64,000 bases of DNA, from NCBI GenBank assembly GCA_035426385.1, contig DAOLZQ010000008.1, positions 1 to 64,000 of the forward strand, read 5' to 3'. Positions within the stretch are counted from its first letter, which is position 1; each line of letters opens with the position of its first letter. Shown here one piece after another: positions 45,495 through 54,773 of this stretch. Below the pieces are notes generated by a model. That model searched no databases, was not told the DNA's origin, and worked only from the letters and a program-made list of their open reading frames with translations. A program made the position numbers and the translations under genes. Origin of the DNA: Parvibacillus sp035426385 (GTDB taxonomy: Bacteria > Bacteroidota > Bacteroidia > Chitinophagales > Saprospiraceae).

Positions 45495-45896
45495 TTATAA
45501 GTTGCCGAGGGTCTCACTTTCTATTGTTTGTTCATTGTGTTCCTTCCAACCTTTCTTAGATTTTTTAAAAGCAACGAAAAACTGAAAAGCTGCAGTCAGT
45601 AAATAAAGATAAGGAATTCCTTTCTTACCCATGTGAAAAAAGTCGATGGCGACAATAATGGATAGTATTCCTTCAATTATAAAAAACACACCATCTATCC
45701 AAGGTGCTTTCTTCTCAATAGCGGGGTGCAATATCGCTATGGTCATAAAGATAAGTCCGGCTATTCCGAATAAGAGATAGGATTGATGTCCGCTATCATA
45801 CTTTTCAAGTGAGTGTGAAAGAATCACAACTGCGGCCATAATGTGTGCGATCCGCTTCTTATTGCCGCGGCCTTTAAAGATCTTTTCGTAAATCAT
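45495..45896 (-). CDS. Small four-helix membrane protein of unknown function
   Basis: This 133-aa protein has four predicted membrane helices (near residues 15-30, 40-58, 68-85 and 92-108) and a charged C-terminus (KKSKKGWKEHNEQ). I do not recognise a family. It lies alone, 75 nt downstream of no partner; the esterase gene follows in the same direction after a gap. Confidence 0.6.
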   Translation of the reverse strand: MIYEKIFKGRGNKKRIAHIMAAVVILSHSLEKYDSGHQSYLLFGIAGLIFMTIAILHPAIEKKAPWIDGVFFIIEGILSIIVAIDFFHMGKKGIPYLYLLTAAFQFFVAFKKSKKGWKEHNEQTIESETLGNL

Positions 45897-46084
45897 AATT
45901 ATTGTGATTTTATCTAATAGCTAAAGATAAGTAAGTGAAGTAGCTACTCAGGAATAATAAATAATAGCGCCTACTCTGAGTTGCTCATTTAGGTCGCTTA
46001 GGTAAAAGTACTAAATTTATTGAAAAAGACAGTTTCCAATATTTTCTAAGTTTGTATGTCTAAATAGTAGTCTGTTGCATCACA

Positions 46085-46684
46085 TCAGAGGCTCAGTTCA
46101 TCAGAATAGAATTTTACTTTTAGCTGTCGCAAGTAGTCTTGTTTTCCGGGTTCACTATTTTTTTTACAATAATCAGTATGATATTGGTGTCCTGTGAGAA
46201 ATTTTATCTGCGTCTGGATCCACTCATTATGTGTGAAGTGAGGAATTACATGAACTGTTTCTCGATATAGTGCTTCGGAAGATTCAGCAGCATCTTTCGT
46301 TCCCAGATATTCCAGATCGGCATCACAGATTATCCTTTGTAATAAGTTATGAGGTCGCTGAGGCACTTTTGTAGCTATAATCAATTGATTGATGATTTTT
46401 ATTTCCTCATTCGAGTAACCCGCCTCCTTCAGAGGACCTTTGGCAAGCAGACAACTCTCAGCTTCGTGCCCTTTTCGTTTGTGTATGTATCCAATATCAT
46501 GCAATAGAGCCGCTACCCTCAGTAATTCTAGTTCTTCTCTGCTGCATCCTTCTGCTTTTCCTATTTCAATGACTTTTTCAACTACATACATAGTATGAGC
46601 TAGATTGTGGTAAAAATTATGTGTTGGTATTTGCGTGGTCCACAATTCCGTAACCCACGCCTCTATAGCCTTATTATTTGGCAT
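46085..46684 (-). CDS. HD-domain phosphohydrolase
   Basis: This 199-aa protein has an HD domain: H in FYHNLAHTMYVVEKV, HD in VAALLHDIGYIH, and a later CDADLEYLG. Related proteins cleave nucleotides or phosphoester signals; the substrate is unknown. Its start overlaps the end of the YitT-family gene by 11 nt, so expression is coupled. Confidence 0.82.
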   Translation of the reverse strand: MPNNKAIEAWVTELWTTQIPTHNFYHNLAHTMYVVEKVIEIGKAEGCSREELELLRVAALLHDIGYIHKRKGHEAESCLLAKGPLKEAGYSNEEIKIINQLIIATKVPQRPHNLLQRIICDADLEYLGTKDAAESSEALYRETVHVIPHFTHNEWIQTQIKFLTGHQYHTDYCKKNSEPGKQDYLRQLKVKFYSDELSL

Positions 46685-47597
46685 GCGACTTCAGTTTTAA
46701 TATACCTCCTGCTGCTTCCTTAATATTAAAGACGTATATAAACGCTTTAGGATCTATTGTCAAAATTGCATGTTGTAGTTGCAAAACTTCCAACCTTGTG
46801 ATAATGGTAACTATAATCTCACAATCAGTCTTTATGTCAAAGCTGCCTGGCAAGTAGCCTCTCTCACCTTTGTAAACAGTGATTCCCTTGCCAAAGTCAT
46901 TGACCAGCAGACTCTTCACTTGATCTTGGTGGGCAGTAATTATATTGAGCGCAGTATATTGTTCTATGCCATCTACGATATAATCAGTCGCTCGTGTAGC
47001 TGTAAAATAAGTGATTAGTGAATACATAGCTGCTGCGAGGCCAAAATGAAAAGCTGCTCCCGCAAAAATAAAAGTATTCATGATCAGAATAATCTCACTA
47101 TTAGAAAGGCCGGTCTTCCTCTTGGTAAATAAAGCAACTACTTCAGCGCCATCCAGTACACCTCCACTGCGAATCACCAATCCAATACCTGTTCCAATGA
47201 GTATGCCACCAAATACTGCAGTCAGTAACTTGTCCGAAGTCAGCGCCGGTACAGGAATAAAATAAAGACCCAATGCCAAGATTAAAGCTGCCAGGCTGGT
47301 CTGAATGGCAAATGTTCTGCTGACACGTCGATACCCCCAGATGATAAATGGAATATTCAATACAATCACAAGAAAACTGATATTGAAATGAAAAGCTTCG
47401 TGTAATAATAGAGAAATACCCGTGATACCACCATCGAGAAATTTATTTGGAATCATGAACCCTCTCATGGCAATAACTGCCATGGAGCAGCCCAGAATTA
47501 ATTGAAATATATTCTTCGGTTCAAGTATTCTATCCCAATGTACTTTATCTTCAGTCTGCTTCTTGACTTTTTTCTTAAGATCTTTCTGTTCCTCCAC
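46674..47597 (-). CDS. YitT-family membrane protein (DUF161-DUF2179)
   Basis: This 307-aa protein has five to six membrane helices (about 30-220) with Gly-rich signatures (FLDGGITGISLLLHEAF, VFGGILIGTGIGLVIRSGGVLDG, in parts) and a cytoplasmic C-terminal DUF2179 domain (about 225-300). The family is widespread and uncharacterised. The upstream spacer carries a 13-nt direct repeat that may be an operator. Confidence 0.88.
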   Translation of the reverse strand: MEEQKDLKKKVKKQTEDKVHWDRILEPKNIFQLILGCSMAVIAMRGFMIPNKFLDGGITGISLLLHEAFHFNISFLVIVLNIPFIIWGYRRVSRTFAIQTSLAALILALGLYFIPVPALTSDKLLTAVFGGILIGTGIGLVIRSGGVLDGAEVVALFTKRKTGLSNSEIILIMNTFIFAGAAFHFGLAAAMYSLITYFTATRATDYIVDGIEQYTALNIITAHQDQVKSLLVNDFGKGITVYKGERGYLPGSFDIKTDCEIIVTIITRLEVLQLQHAILTIDPKAFIYVFNIKEAAGGILKLKSHAK

Positions 47598-48035
47598 TTA
47601 TTATTTTTCTGATTAGATTTATTTAATTCTTTTACAAGGTACGTAGTTTATTAATTAGAGCTTAATCCATATACTTATTGAATCTTATTCTTAATTTTCA
47701 ATACACCATATCTGCTGAGCACTGTTTATAAAAATGCTAAGCAGCTGATTATGTGTAGTCTTCCTAATTGGTGAGATCAATTGCGCCATCTCAACATCTG
47801 ATTAGTATTCTACTTATTAAGATAATTGCAAAATACACTTTCTAAACTGGTGCTGCCCCCAATTCATTTTAAATAGAGGAAAATTACCAAAAAATAGTCT
47901 ATCCTTAAAAATAGTCTATTATCAAATTTAATAGATATAAGGAGAGAGTCTTTGTACAAAAGCGACAATTTAGTTTTCTTCATCGCTCTGTTATTTAATA
48001 TAAATTAGTGTTAAATATCCTTAAATATAAGTGCC
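47598..48035. promoter_or_regulatory. Spacer upstream of yitT with ATAGTC direct repeats
   Basis: No gene was seen. A 13-nt direct repeat, aaaaatagtctat, occurs at 47891-47903 and 47908-47920 (17-nt spacing), between the YitT gene and the 3' end of an AraC-type regulator gene. It may be a binding site for that regulator. Confidence 0.35.
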
Positions 48036-48857
48036 TTAGGACTTTTTTAATAAATAATTTATGAAATCCAGATCCAGTTTTACCAATTCATTGGGTGAGA
48101 TGTTTAAGTATTCCTTGAAATAACGATTGAGATGTGATTGGTCATAATATCCGTGGTAGTTGCATAGTTCTTGCCATGTGATCTTTGGATTTTGAGACAC
48201 ATGGCTGACTAAGCTCTTGAATCGGTATATCTGAGAGTATGTCTTTGGGCTTATACCAATGCAAACTAGAAAATGTCTTTCCAAGCTTTTTCGATGAATA
48301 AAGCATTCTTTTTCTATTTGACTTATAGCGATATTGCCATTGTGTTGATGTATGAACGTCAAAGCCTCTTTAAGTTTATCAAAATTTCGAGGTTTTCCTC
48401 TCTGTTCCATAAAGAAAGAGTCCAGCTGAGCCGTAAGTTGGAGTTGTGTGGCGCAGGCTCTTAATTTACTTATTAAGTCGGTGGCTTTGTCTTCGCCCAA
48501 AAAACTATGGAGACTCATTGACTTGTTGGTCAGCAGCTCCATGTTATTTCGGAAGAGCTGATGCATACCCAAAGGATTAAAAAATACCAAAACCGACTTA
48601 ACCCTACCGGCGATTTTTCCTACGACGGGCACAGTAATTTGCCCTGTTACACTATAAGAGTGTTCTAAATATTTTACCCCATTTATCAAGACCTTTTGTA
48701 GAGGAGATGGATTGCCCAATTGTAAGATGAATCCGCTCATGCCGATCGGAGGTGAAATGTACTCTGACTGATAGTCCTCAGGCTCGTCGATTATACCATA
48801 GGACTGGATATACTCAGTGAGTGATTCGGCTGGAGTGTATGTTGAAAATTTAATCAT
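48036..48857 (-). CDS. AraC-family transcriptional regulator
   Basis: This 273-aa protein has an N-terminal ligand domain of the DUF6597 type (residues 1-150; ESLTEYIQSYGIIDE and PPIGMSGFILQLG) and a C-terminal double helix-turn-helix at about 160-260 (IAISQIEKECFIHRKSLERHF and ...YYDQSHLNRYFKEYLNISPNE, in parts). It would respond to a small ligand. Targets are unknown; YitT is a neighbour, and a palindrome with ATAGTC lies in its own upstream region. Confidence 0.87.
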   Translation of the reverse strand: MIKFSTYTPAESLTEYIQSYGIIDEPEDYQSEYISPPIGMSGFILQLGNPSPLQKVLINGVKYLEHSYSVTGQITVPVVGKIAGRVKSVLVFFNPLGMHQLFRNNMELLTNKSMSLHSFLGEDKATDLISKLRACATQLQLTAQLDSFFMEQRGKPRNFDKLKEALTFIHQHNGNIAISQIEKECFIHRKSLERHFLVCIGISPKTYSQIYRFKSLVSHVSQNPKITWQELCNYHGYYDQSHLNRYFKEYLNISPNELVKLDLDFINYLLKKS

Positions 48858-49389
48858 TCCTAATGTCTTGCAAGAACTAAATGTACTTTTTTTTTAGGAA
48901 GGAATTTGCCTTAATTGCTACATATAGTCATAATTGACTATTGACAGTTAGGTGCAATGGACTTCGTGATGGTACTCGTTGAATTGGTCACGAATCTCTA
49001 AAATTTCTTAGACAGCCTACAAGTCTGCTTAACCCCTAAATTCGCGTACTACCTAAGAGAAGTTTTGATAGGTTCAAATATCTCCGTATTAAAATCGACC
49101 AAAAAATGTGCTACTCTCAATCGTGCCGGTATATAATCCAAGACTTGAGGCGGCCATTTAGAATAGGGGTTGGACTTCAAATGATAAAGACTTCAGGTAA
49201 CTACATGATTCGATACGAGTTATCTTATGCTTATAGAATAAGTTATAAGTGGCGCTTATTTGAATTAAATGATCCGTAAATGCGGTACATGAGATGATAG
49301 TGTAAATCAATACAATGATTTATTCAGGAGGACAAACAGGTTAATTATCTCAAATGGCACAGTTACAGTATATAGTACTTGAATTCTTA
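48858..49389. other. Spacer upstream of the AraC gene
   Basis: No convincing gene was seen in 532 nt. A palindrome, atagtca-taat-tgactat (48924-48941), lies 67 nt upstream of the AraC start and is a plausible self-regulation site. The rest is AT-rich without clear repeats. Confidence 0.4.
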
Positions 49390-50016
49390 TTACCTTCCTT
49401 TGGATTCAAGTAACTTTTGAGGGACGTTTTTATCATTTTGAATAAAGGTTATGTGCCACATGCCGCGTAGATCACCCGGCTTAAAATCATAGGCCATGTC
49501 TTCGGGGTATAGTGAATCGATGGCAGTCCATAAGGCTTTTGGGCCGGTGGTATTTTTGGGCCCGTGGCAGTTGGCGCACATCTCTTGTAGTATGATGGGC
49601 TTGTAGTAGTGTATCCTTCCATCAGCCGACTGCTCTGTGACAGACTTGAGTGAATCATTTACCATTCCCTGGCTTTTTTGTGAGGCATATAAGTTTAGTA
49701 TCCGAGTTTCGTCGGTTGTGGCCGCATTGGAAGGATTGCGGTATCTTAAAGCGGTGCGTCTAATGATGACTGAATCACTTCCATAGGTATCTGTAAGTGG
49801 CACTGCATTGACCTTGCAGTAGGCTACTGCGTGTTCGAAGCCACCTGCGCTTATCGCAGCCTTCAGCGATTTACTCAGTGTGTCAAACGATTGTTTCACC
49901 AGCTTATTACCCGTACTTATGTACTTTGACATTACCTGCTCGTTTGGTTGAGAAGGCTGGCAGTTGGTAAAGACCAATACTGAAAATAAAGTTAGGATTA
50001 TAAGAATTTTCTTCAT
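49390..50016 (-). CDS. DUF3365 (Tll0287-like) haem-binding lipoprotein
   Basis: This 208-aa lipoprotein has lipobox FTNC (Cys at about residue 19) and a DUF3365 sensor-type domain. It contains one c-type haem site, CANCHG, near residue 148. Relatives are haem or redox sensors of the periplasm. It has its own upstream region after a terminator (50083-50114), so it is probably transcribed separately from the operon before it. Confidence 0.85.
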   Translation of the reverse strand: MKKILIILTLFSVLVFTNCQPSQPNEQVMSKYISTGNKLVKQSFDTLSKSLKAAISAGGFEHAVAYCKVNAVPLTDTYGSDSVIIRRTALRYRNPSNAATTDETRILNLYASQKSQGMVNDSLKSVTEQSADGRIHYYKPIILQEMCANCHGPKNTTGPKALWTAIDSLYPEDMAYDFKPGDLRGMWHITFIQNDKNVPQKLLESKGR

Positions 50017-50082
50017 TTTACTTTTTATAAGTTAGCTATTAAGCATATAGATTAAATAGATTGGGTGCTTCATCGTATAGTT

Positions 50083-50114
50083 GAAAAAATATAAGCCGCC
50101 CCAAGAGACGGCTT
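50083..50114 (-). terminator. Rho-independent terminator of the dps operon
   Basis: Read on the minus strand, a GC-rich hairpin (aagccgtc paired with ggcggctt) is followed by ATATTTTTT. It lies 34 nt after the stop of the 170-aa membrane protein gene. Confidence 0.75.
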
Positions 50115-50147
50115 TATTGCATTATATAATCTGCGTCATTACTTTAT

Positions 50148-50660
50148 TCAATCATCATTGTCCTTGATCTTAGATTGATGCTTGATGTCATTATTGTTAT
50201 CACTTTGTACGTTATTATTATTTGTAATAATCTCAGTATGGCGAATTTGGCCACCCAGATATCCTACTCTCGCGAATAGTCCGAAAGTAGCCAATGATAT
50301 GAATAAAATGATTAATGAAAGCATTTTTGAAAATGATAATTTCTTAGCTATTGCATATATACCAATCAATGAAGTTAATCCTAAAATTCCCATCAACCAA
50401 ATTGCTTTTTCTGCAAGCTCTTCATGTACATCAATACTACTTTTGGTAACATCTGCTAAGTGCTCCACTGCTTCTTCTGCACCATCTCCTGTCAGATAGA
50501 CAGGGATTGTCATGAGTGACATAAGGACGAATATGCTTAGAGCGACTATTTTGATAGAGTCATTCTTGATAAATAATCCGTATGCAAATATTCCTATGGC
50601 GAGAATTGTTCCAACTATAGGAAAGTGTGTCAATAATAAATGGAAATGCGCTGCTCCCAT
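50148..50660 (-). CDS. Membrane protein with conserved His pairs
   Basis: This 170-aa protein has four membrane helices. The N-terminal motif HFHLLLTHFPIVG, the loop GDGAEEAVEHL and a later HEELAEKAIW are a pattern shared by uncharacterised DUF2231-like proteins of Bacteroidota. The His residues at helix ends could bind haem b or a metal. The tail is Asn/Asp-rich. Last gene of the dps-led operon. Confidence 0.65.
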   Translation of the reverse strand: MGAAHFHLLLTHFPIVGTILAIGIFAYGLFIKNDSIKIVALSIFVLMSLMTIPVYLTGDGAEEAVEHLADVTKSSIDVHEELAEKAIWLMGILGLTSLIGIYAIAKKLSFSKMLSLIILFISLATFGLFARVGYLGGQIRHTEIITNNNNVQSDNNNDIKHQSKIKDNDD

Positions 50661-50697
50661 GATATTTAATTTTATTTTTTAATAATTCTTTAATTTT

Positions 50698-51090
50698 TTA
50701 CGATATAGAATTATCTGCAGGAGGGCCTCGCAAACCACTGGACTCTAAATGGAGTTCCTTCGAAAGGGCAATATACCGGAATGTCCATGTATGGAAGTAT
50801 AACTTAAGGACCTGTGTGCTATATTGATTTGTGAAGCTATATGAAGGGACACCTTTGTTTATAGGAACTTTCTTCAGTGCGACAGACTGAGCTAAAGTAT
50901 AATTAGTCAGATCGACTGATAAGTGCTTATGAAATTTTAATTCAAGGATTTCAAAAATAGTATGCGCTTTTGCATGAGCTTTTACATGAGCTTCAAATGT
51001 TATTTCTCCATGATGAACATGGGGGATAAGCGCGTGAAGTAAAATTACTATCACAGCCTCCAGAAACATTATGTATCTAATTGGTCTCAT
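50698..51090 (-). CDS. Small His-rich exported protein, second copy type
   Basis: This 130-aa protein has a hydrophobic N-terminal export segment (IRYIMFLEAVIVILLHAL) and His clusters PHVHHG and HVKAHAKAHT. It ends LESSGLRGPPADNSIS. It resembles in layout the His-rich protein at the head of the czcA operon and may sense or hold metal. It sits inside the dps operon. Confidence 0.55.
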   Translation of the reverse strand: MRPIRYIMFLEAVIVILLHALIPHVHHGEITFEAHVKAHAKAHTIFEILELKFHKHLSVDLTNYTLAQSVALKKVPINKGVPSYSFTNQYSTQVLKLYFHTWTFRYIALSKELHLESSGLRGPPADNSIS

Positions 51091-51129
51091 CGCAAGATTA
51101 GTACATTACTATAAATGATATCATCAGAA

Positions 51130-51597
51130 TTATTCAAAATAATTTTTATATGTACCCAGATACGCTTGCATATCGCGAAGGGTGGTTTCATTAGCATCAG
51201 GGGTAGCCAGCTTGTCCAGATATCCTTTTATGGGTATTAAAAAATTATGTAGTTGTTCATGTGCTTCGCCTGTCATAGTACATTTGTCAAAAATAGTCTG
51301 AAACTCCATTTTTAGTGGTTCTTGAAAGGAAGCAGGCTCCTTTGCTGCGGATAACCCTTCAGCAACTATTGTTGACATTTTTTCTACACCTTGCGTAGTC
51401 TCAGGATTGGCTTGCCACTTTTTGCCATTATCTAAGGCAACAGAGCCACCATGACCTTCGTGTTCTACATCGCTTTCAGTTTCTGTCTTAGTTGCACTAA
51501 CTTCTTGATCATCTTGTTTTGCTTCTTGAGTCGAATTGCTACTACATGCAGTGAGGCCCATTAAAGCCAGTGGAAATAAATAGAATAATTTTTTCAT
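51130..51597 (-). CDS. Unknown lipoprotein with His/Glu-rich N-terminus
   Basis: This 155-aa lipoprotein has lipobox LTACS (Cys at 18), an acidic/His-rich linker (ESDVEHEGHGGS) and a conserved-looking helical domain (WQANPETTQGVEKM, later KCTMTGEAHEQLHNFL). It recalls an uncharacterised Bacteroidota family often found near metal-stress genes, from memory only. It overlaps the upstream gene by 4 nt. Confidence 0.6.
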   Translation of the reverse strand: MKKLFYLFPLALMGLTACSSNSTQEAKQDDQEVSATKTETESDVEHEGHGGSVALDNGKKWQANPETTQGVEKMSTIVAEGLSAAKEPASFQEPLKMEFQTIFDKCTMTGEAHEQLHNFLIPIKGYLDKLATPDANETTLRDMQAYLGTYKNYFE

Positions 51598-51995
51598 GTT
51601 TTGTTGTTTAGTTTATTTTTGTTTATTAGAAAATAGGAAGCTATGGTAAAAACCAACGTCAGCCCCGTGCGGAATAGCATAGCTTTAACCGTCTTCGGCT
51701 CATAAATTCCCCCATCTTTGATATAAATATTCAATGCGACACCAGTCGCTGCCAGGATAATAGTGGCTATCAATAGTAACCAGGCACTCCATCGCTTGTA
51801 TGTTACTATTCCATACAGAGAAACCAGGTAGAGCAGACTGCAAAAGAAATTGGCCCAGACTACAAATGGTACATAATTACCTTCTTTTGCACGTACATTA
51901 AATAAGTCCAATATCACAGAGGTGCTCATGAATAGTGTAGCCAGCGTAAACAAGCCTAATATGGCGACTAGAATATATATTAATCCTTTTTTCAT
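51594..51995 (-). CDS. Small four-helix membrane protein
   Basis: This 133-aa protein has four membrane helices and short loops (near residues 5-28, 45-65, 72-90 and 110-128). No recognised family. It lies 4 nt downstream of the TetR gene and overlaps the lipoprotein gene by 4 nt, so it is part of one transcript. Confidence 0.6.
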   Translation of the reverse strand: MKKGLIYILVAILGLFTLATLFMSTSVILDLFNVRAKEGNYVPFVVWANFFCSLLYLVSLYGIVTYKRWSAWLLLIATIILAATGVALNIYIKDGGIYEPKTVKAMLFRTGLTLVFTIASYFLINKNKLNNKT

Positions 51996-51999
51996 TAAA

Positions 52000-52584
52000 T
52001 TAAGTTTTAATCAGACTAATCAGGGAGCCCATCAATTTATTTCCCTTGCCTTTTATATCAAAAGCGTAACCAGACATCCGCCATTGTAGTGTATGCAGTC
52101 TCATGCTTCCCATGATCATATGCACTATTTCAAGTACTGACAAATTTGAGGTAAAGTCTCCACTATCCTGCCCTCTCTTTATTATCCGAATCAGATATTT
52201 CTTCATGACTGCCATTATATCATTAATAGCTTTATTGATACCTGGAGTTTCTTCCAGCAAGCCGTCTGAGAAAATCGCGATCAGGAAGTGTGGATTTTTT
52301 TTAAAGAAATCAAACTGATTATTTATAAGTTTCTTCAATTGCTGCTCTGGTGGTCCTTCTGCCATCAGGCAGGCTTCAAAGCGATATTCCATATCTTCCG
52401 ACAGATAGGTCAGCATAGTGATGACTATAGTTTCTTTATTTTTGAAATGCCGGTACAAGGCAGACTCGGAAAAACCTATTCTAGCCGCAAGATTTTTAGT
52501 CGTAAGACCACTGAACCCGGATTCGGACAGAATCTCACCCGCTGCTGTGATGATTTCTAGTTGTTTTGCTTTGATCGCAGGCAT
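52000..52584 (-). CDS. TetR-family regulator
   Basis: This 194-aa protein has a TetR helix-turn-helix at residues about 10-55 (ILSESGFSGLTTKNLAARIGFSESALYRHFKNKETI, partly) and a C-terminal ligand domain. It probably represses its own operon; no palindrome was identified. It lies 6 nt after dps. Confidence 0.88.
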   Translation of the reverse strand: MPAIKAKQLEIITAAGEILSESGFSGLTTKNLAARIGFSESALYRHFKNKETIVITMLTYLSEDMEYRFEACLMAEGPPEQQLKKLINNQFDFFKKNPHFLIAIFSDGLLEETPGINKAINDIMAVMKKYLIRIIKRGQDSGDFTSNLSVLEIVHMIMGSMRLHTLQWRMSGYAFDIKGKGNKLMGSLISLIKT

Positions 52585-52590
52585 TATAAA

Positions 52591-53085
52591 TTAATTATCC
52601 AGGAAAGAGGAATACATCCACACATCTTTTTCCTGAGCTCTGATGTAATCACTCATTAGTGCATTGGTTCCTTCGTCACTGGCGTCTTCAGATAAATGAA
52701 TTATTTCACGTTGCAGTTCAATGATGGTTATTAATGAAGCAAGTATATTTTCCACCGCTTTTGTGCCATCTGAGATCAATTCACTTTCTGTTATAGTAGA
52801 GGTCTTATTGTATACAGAGTAATTGGACTCGGGCGAATAGCCCAAAGTAAGTATTCGCTCAGCAATCTCATCAATTTTGATTAATAGAATATTGTATAAT
52901 TCTTCAAATTTTACATGAAGCTCGAAGAATTTCTCACCTTTGATATGCCAATGATGTCCTCTCACATTTTGATAGAAAAGTGAGTAGTTGGCAAGTAAAA
53001 TATCTAATTTCTCAGCTAAATGAGCTGCTTTCTTTGTTTCAATTCCAATCGCATTTGTCATTTCTGTATATTTTGTTTTTAGCAT
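52591..53085 (-). CDS. dps: Dps-family DNA-protection ferritin
   Basis: This 164-aa protein of the Dps mini-ferritin family stores iron and shields DNA from hydrogen peroxide. The ferroxidase signature is clear: VRGHHWHIKGEKFFELH and later FEELYNILLIKIDEIAERI, with the conserved His and Asp/Glu ligands near residues 45-75. It is the first gene of an operon with a TetR regulator and membrane or metal-linked proteins. Confidence 0.92.
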   Translation of the reverse strand: MLKTKYTEMTNAIGIETKKAAHLAEKLDILLANYSLFYQNVRGHHWHIKGEKFFELHVKFEELYNILLIKIDEIAERILTLGYSPESNYSVYNKTSTITESELISDGTKAVENILASLITIIELQREIIHLSEDASDEGTNALMSDYIRAQEKDVWMYSSFLDN

Positions 53086-53169
53086 TAATGTTTTAAGCTT
53101 TCTAAGGAGGCCGGAAACAACCTTATTTATGGAACACCTTTTGTTGGTGAATGTTCACTACCAAACGTT

Positions 53170-53183
53170 AAAGTCCGGACTTT
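53170..53183. repeat. Perfect 14-bp palindrome at the gap edge
   Basis: AAAGTCCGGACTTT is a perfect palindrome ending exactly where the N run starts. It lies in a plus-strand frame of protein-like sequence (KEAGNNLIYGTPFVGE) that has no start codon. The contig may end in a repeat or mobile element. Confidence 0.6.
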
Positions 53184-53283
53184 NNNNNNNNNNNNNNNNN
53201 NNNNNNNNNNNNNNNNNNNNNNNNNNNNNNNNNNNNNNNNNNNNNNNNNNNNNNNNNNNNNNNNNNNNNNNNNNNNNNNNNNN
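53184..53283. other. Assembly gap (100 N)
   Basis: Exactly 100 unknown bases, a scaffold placeholder, so the true distance is not known. Downstream of it, a plus-strand frame (53284-53364, MHILTEDIFEKV) runs to a stop and may be the tail of a gene lost in the gap. Its frame relation across the gap is unknown. Confidence 0.98.
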
Positions 53284-53360
53284 AAGAGCCGGATTATGCA
53301 TATTCTAACAGAAGATATCTTTGAAAAAGTAAAAAAACACTTTTTAAATCTATCCAAAGA

Positions 53361-54368
53361 TTAAAGTTTAACTCCGGTTATATCTGATCTTTCTATTCCA
53401 GAATCACTAAGAATCAATTTTTTATCACCGCCTTCGCTGCTACAACTGTAGAGGCTGAAGGGAGGGGTATCTACCAATCCCAGCACGTGAAATAGAAGCC
53501 TCTTGCCATCGGGTGTCCAGTTCGGCACACCATTTACTTTACCATCCTGTAAGACCACCACATCTTCTGACCCGTCGGGACGACACTTATATATATCATG
53601 GTTGATGTGTAGGAAGAGATTGATAAAAGCGCCTTTACTATATGCTATCCACTTCCCATCTGGGGACCAAGCAGGGTCATAGCAGTACAGATCATCAAAG
53701 GTCAGACGAATAGGATTCTCAAGCTGCATATTGTCGTAATTTAGAGTGGCCTGATATATTTCGGCTTTCTCAGGATTAATTGGATCTTCAAGGTCAGAGG
53801 GACCCACGTAGGTTATTTTCTTCCCATCATTTGACCAGGCCGGATCAGTGGCATCATGCGTAAACTTTGACACTATGAATGGATTGCTTCCATCTGAATT
53901 AAATACCACCAGTCTTCCTCTAGACACCGGATCATTGATTTCAGGATCGGCGCATTTTGCACTACCCAAGATCCTGGTTCCATCCGGTGACCACTTGGCG
54001 TGTGCTTGTAGTTCCCAGTTGTATTTGTTGACAGGAATGATTACCTTTCCATTACTACCATCTATGTTGAATACCATCAGCTCTGAGACTGTATAGGAAT
54101 TGACTCCTGCCTTTTTCGGTGCGCGATAGCAGAGGAAATGAGTTTTATCGGGATTCACTTTTATCCACCAATAATCATGAGTCGTATCGGGAACTAGATT
54201 AGTTTCTTTGATACCATCATATGAATAAACCTGCAAGTGGCCACTTTCCTTTCGCTCATAGAAATAGGTCAGAGTTTTATTTCCATCGGATGGGATATCG
54301 GGGTCTTTTTTACATCCCATTATAAATAGACTCAGCAGTGCAGCTAACTTCCAATATATACTGTTCAT
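53361..54368 (-). CDS. TolB/PD40-like beta-propeller lipoprotein
   Basis: This 335-aa lipoprotein starts at the ATG at 54368; upstream residues look like leader. Lipobox IMGC is at about residue 19. Repeated WSPDG motifs (AKWSPDGTRI, PAWSNDGKKI, PAWSPDGKWI, PNWTPDGKRL) mark PD40/TolB blades of a beta-propeller. Related proteins bind polysaccharide or protein partners in the periplasm. The gene appears single, with an unclear relation to the gap. Confidence 0.8.
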   Translation of the reverse strand: MNSIYWKLAALLSLFIMGCKKDPDIPSDGNKTLTYFYERKESGHLQVYSYDGIKETNLVPDTTHDYWWIKVNPDKTHFLCYRAPKKAGVNSYTVSELMVFNIDGSNGKVIIPVNKYNWELQAHAKWSPDGTRILGSAKCADPEINDPVSRGRLVVFNSDGSNPFIVSKFTHDATDPAWSNDGKKITYVGPSDLEDPINPEKAEIYQATLNYDNMQLENPIRLTFDDLYCYDPAWSPDGKWIAYSKGAFINLFLHINHDIYKCRPDGSEDVVVLQDGKVNGVPNWTPDGKRLLFHVLGLVDTPPFSLYSCSSEGGDKKLILSDSGIERSDITGVKL

Positions 54369-54526
54369 ATTTTGCTTTTTATATTTGAACTTCAATAATG
54401 GGTATGCAATCTCCCAAAATATAACTTCTATTTTAGATAAACACTGTTTAAGATCAGAAAATTTTATCTCTTAAGAAATTTGTTCGAATCTGGACTAGCC
54501 TTTTTAATGACTCTTCTCTGCGGTAG

Positions 54527-54715
54527 TTGTATGAGGCTAATTCGGATCATTTAGCTACAAAGTCCCAGCTGGAAGTAACTCCAAGGGATCAGATGGAGGA
54601 AATTCAAAGGGTCATGATCCCGTATCCTATAGAGGAAGTGGAATACATAAGGGAATATGACTTTTATATTCTTTATGTTGAGATGGCGCATGAATCCTTC
54701 GTGCCAGGTGACTAA
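54527..54715 (+). CDS. Doubtful short ORF
   Basis: This 62-aa frame (TTG start) lies between two minus-strand genes. It contains EYDFYILYVEMAHESF, which looks protein-like, but there is no clear start or neighbour. It may be a fragment of an older gene. Reported with low confidence. Confidence 0.25.
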   Translation: MYEANSDHLATKSQLEVTPRDQMEEIQRVMIPYPIEEVEYIREYDFYILYVEMAHESFVPGD

Positions 54716-54773
54716 ATGAGGTCATGAGTACTTGAAATCTGAGAGCGATTTTGCGATTCACATTTATGGCCGC

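Noticed and set aside
53127..53357. Minus-strand frame across the second N run
   Set aside because: Half of it is unknown sequence, so it cannot support a gene.
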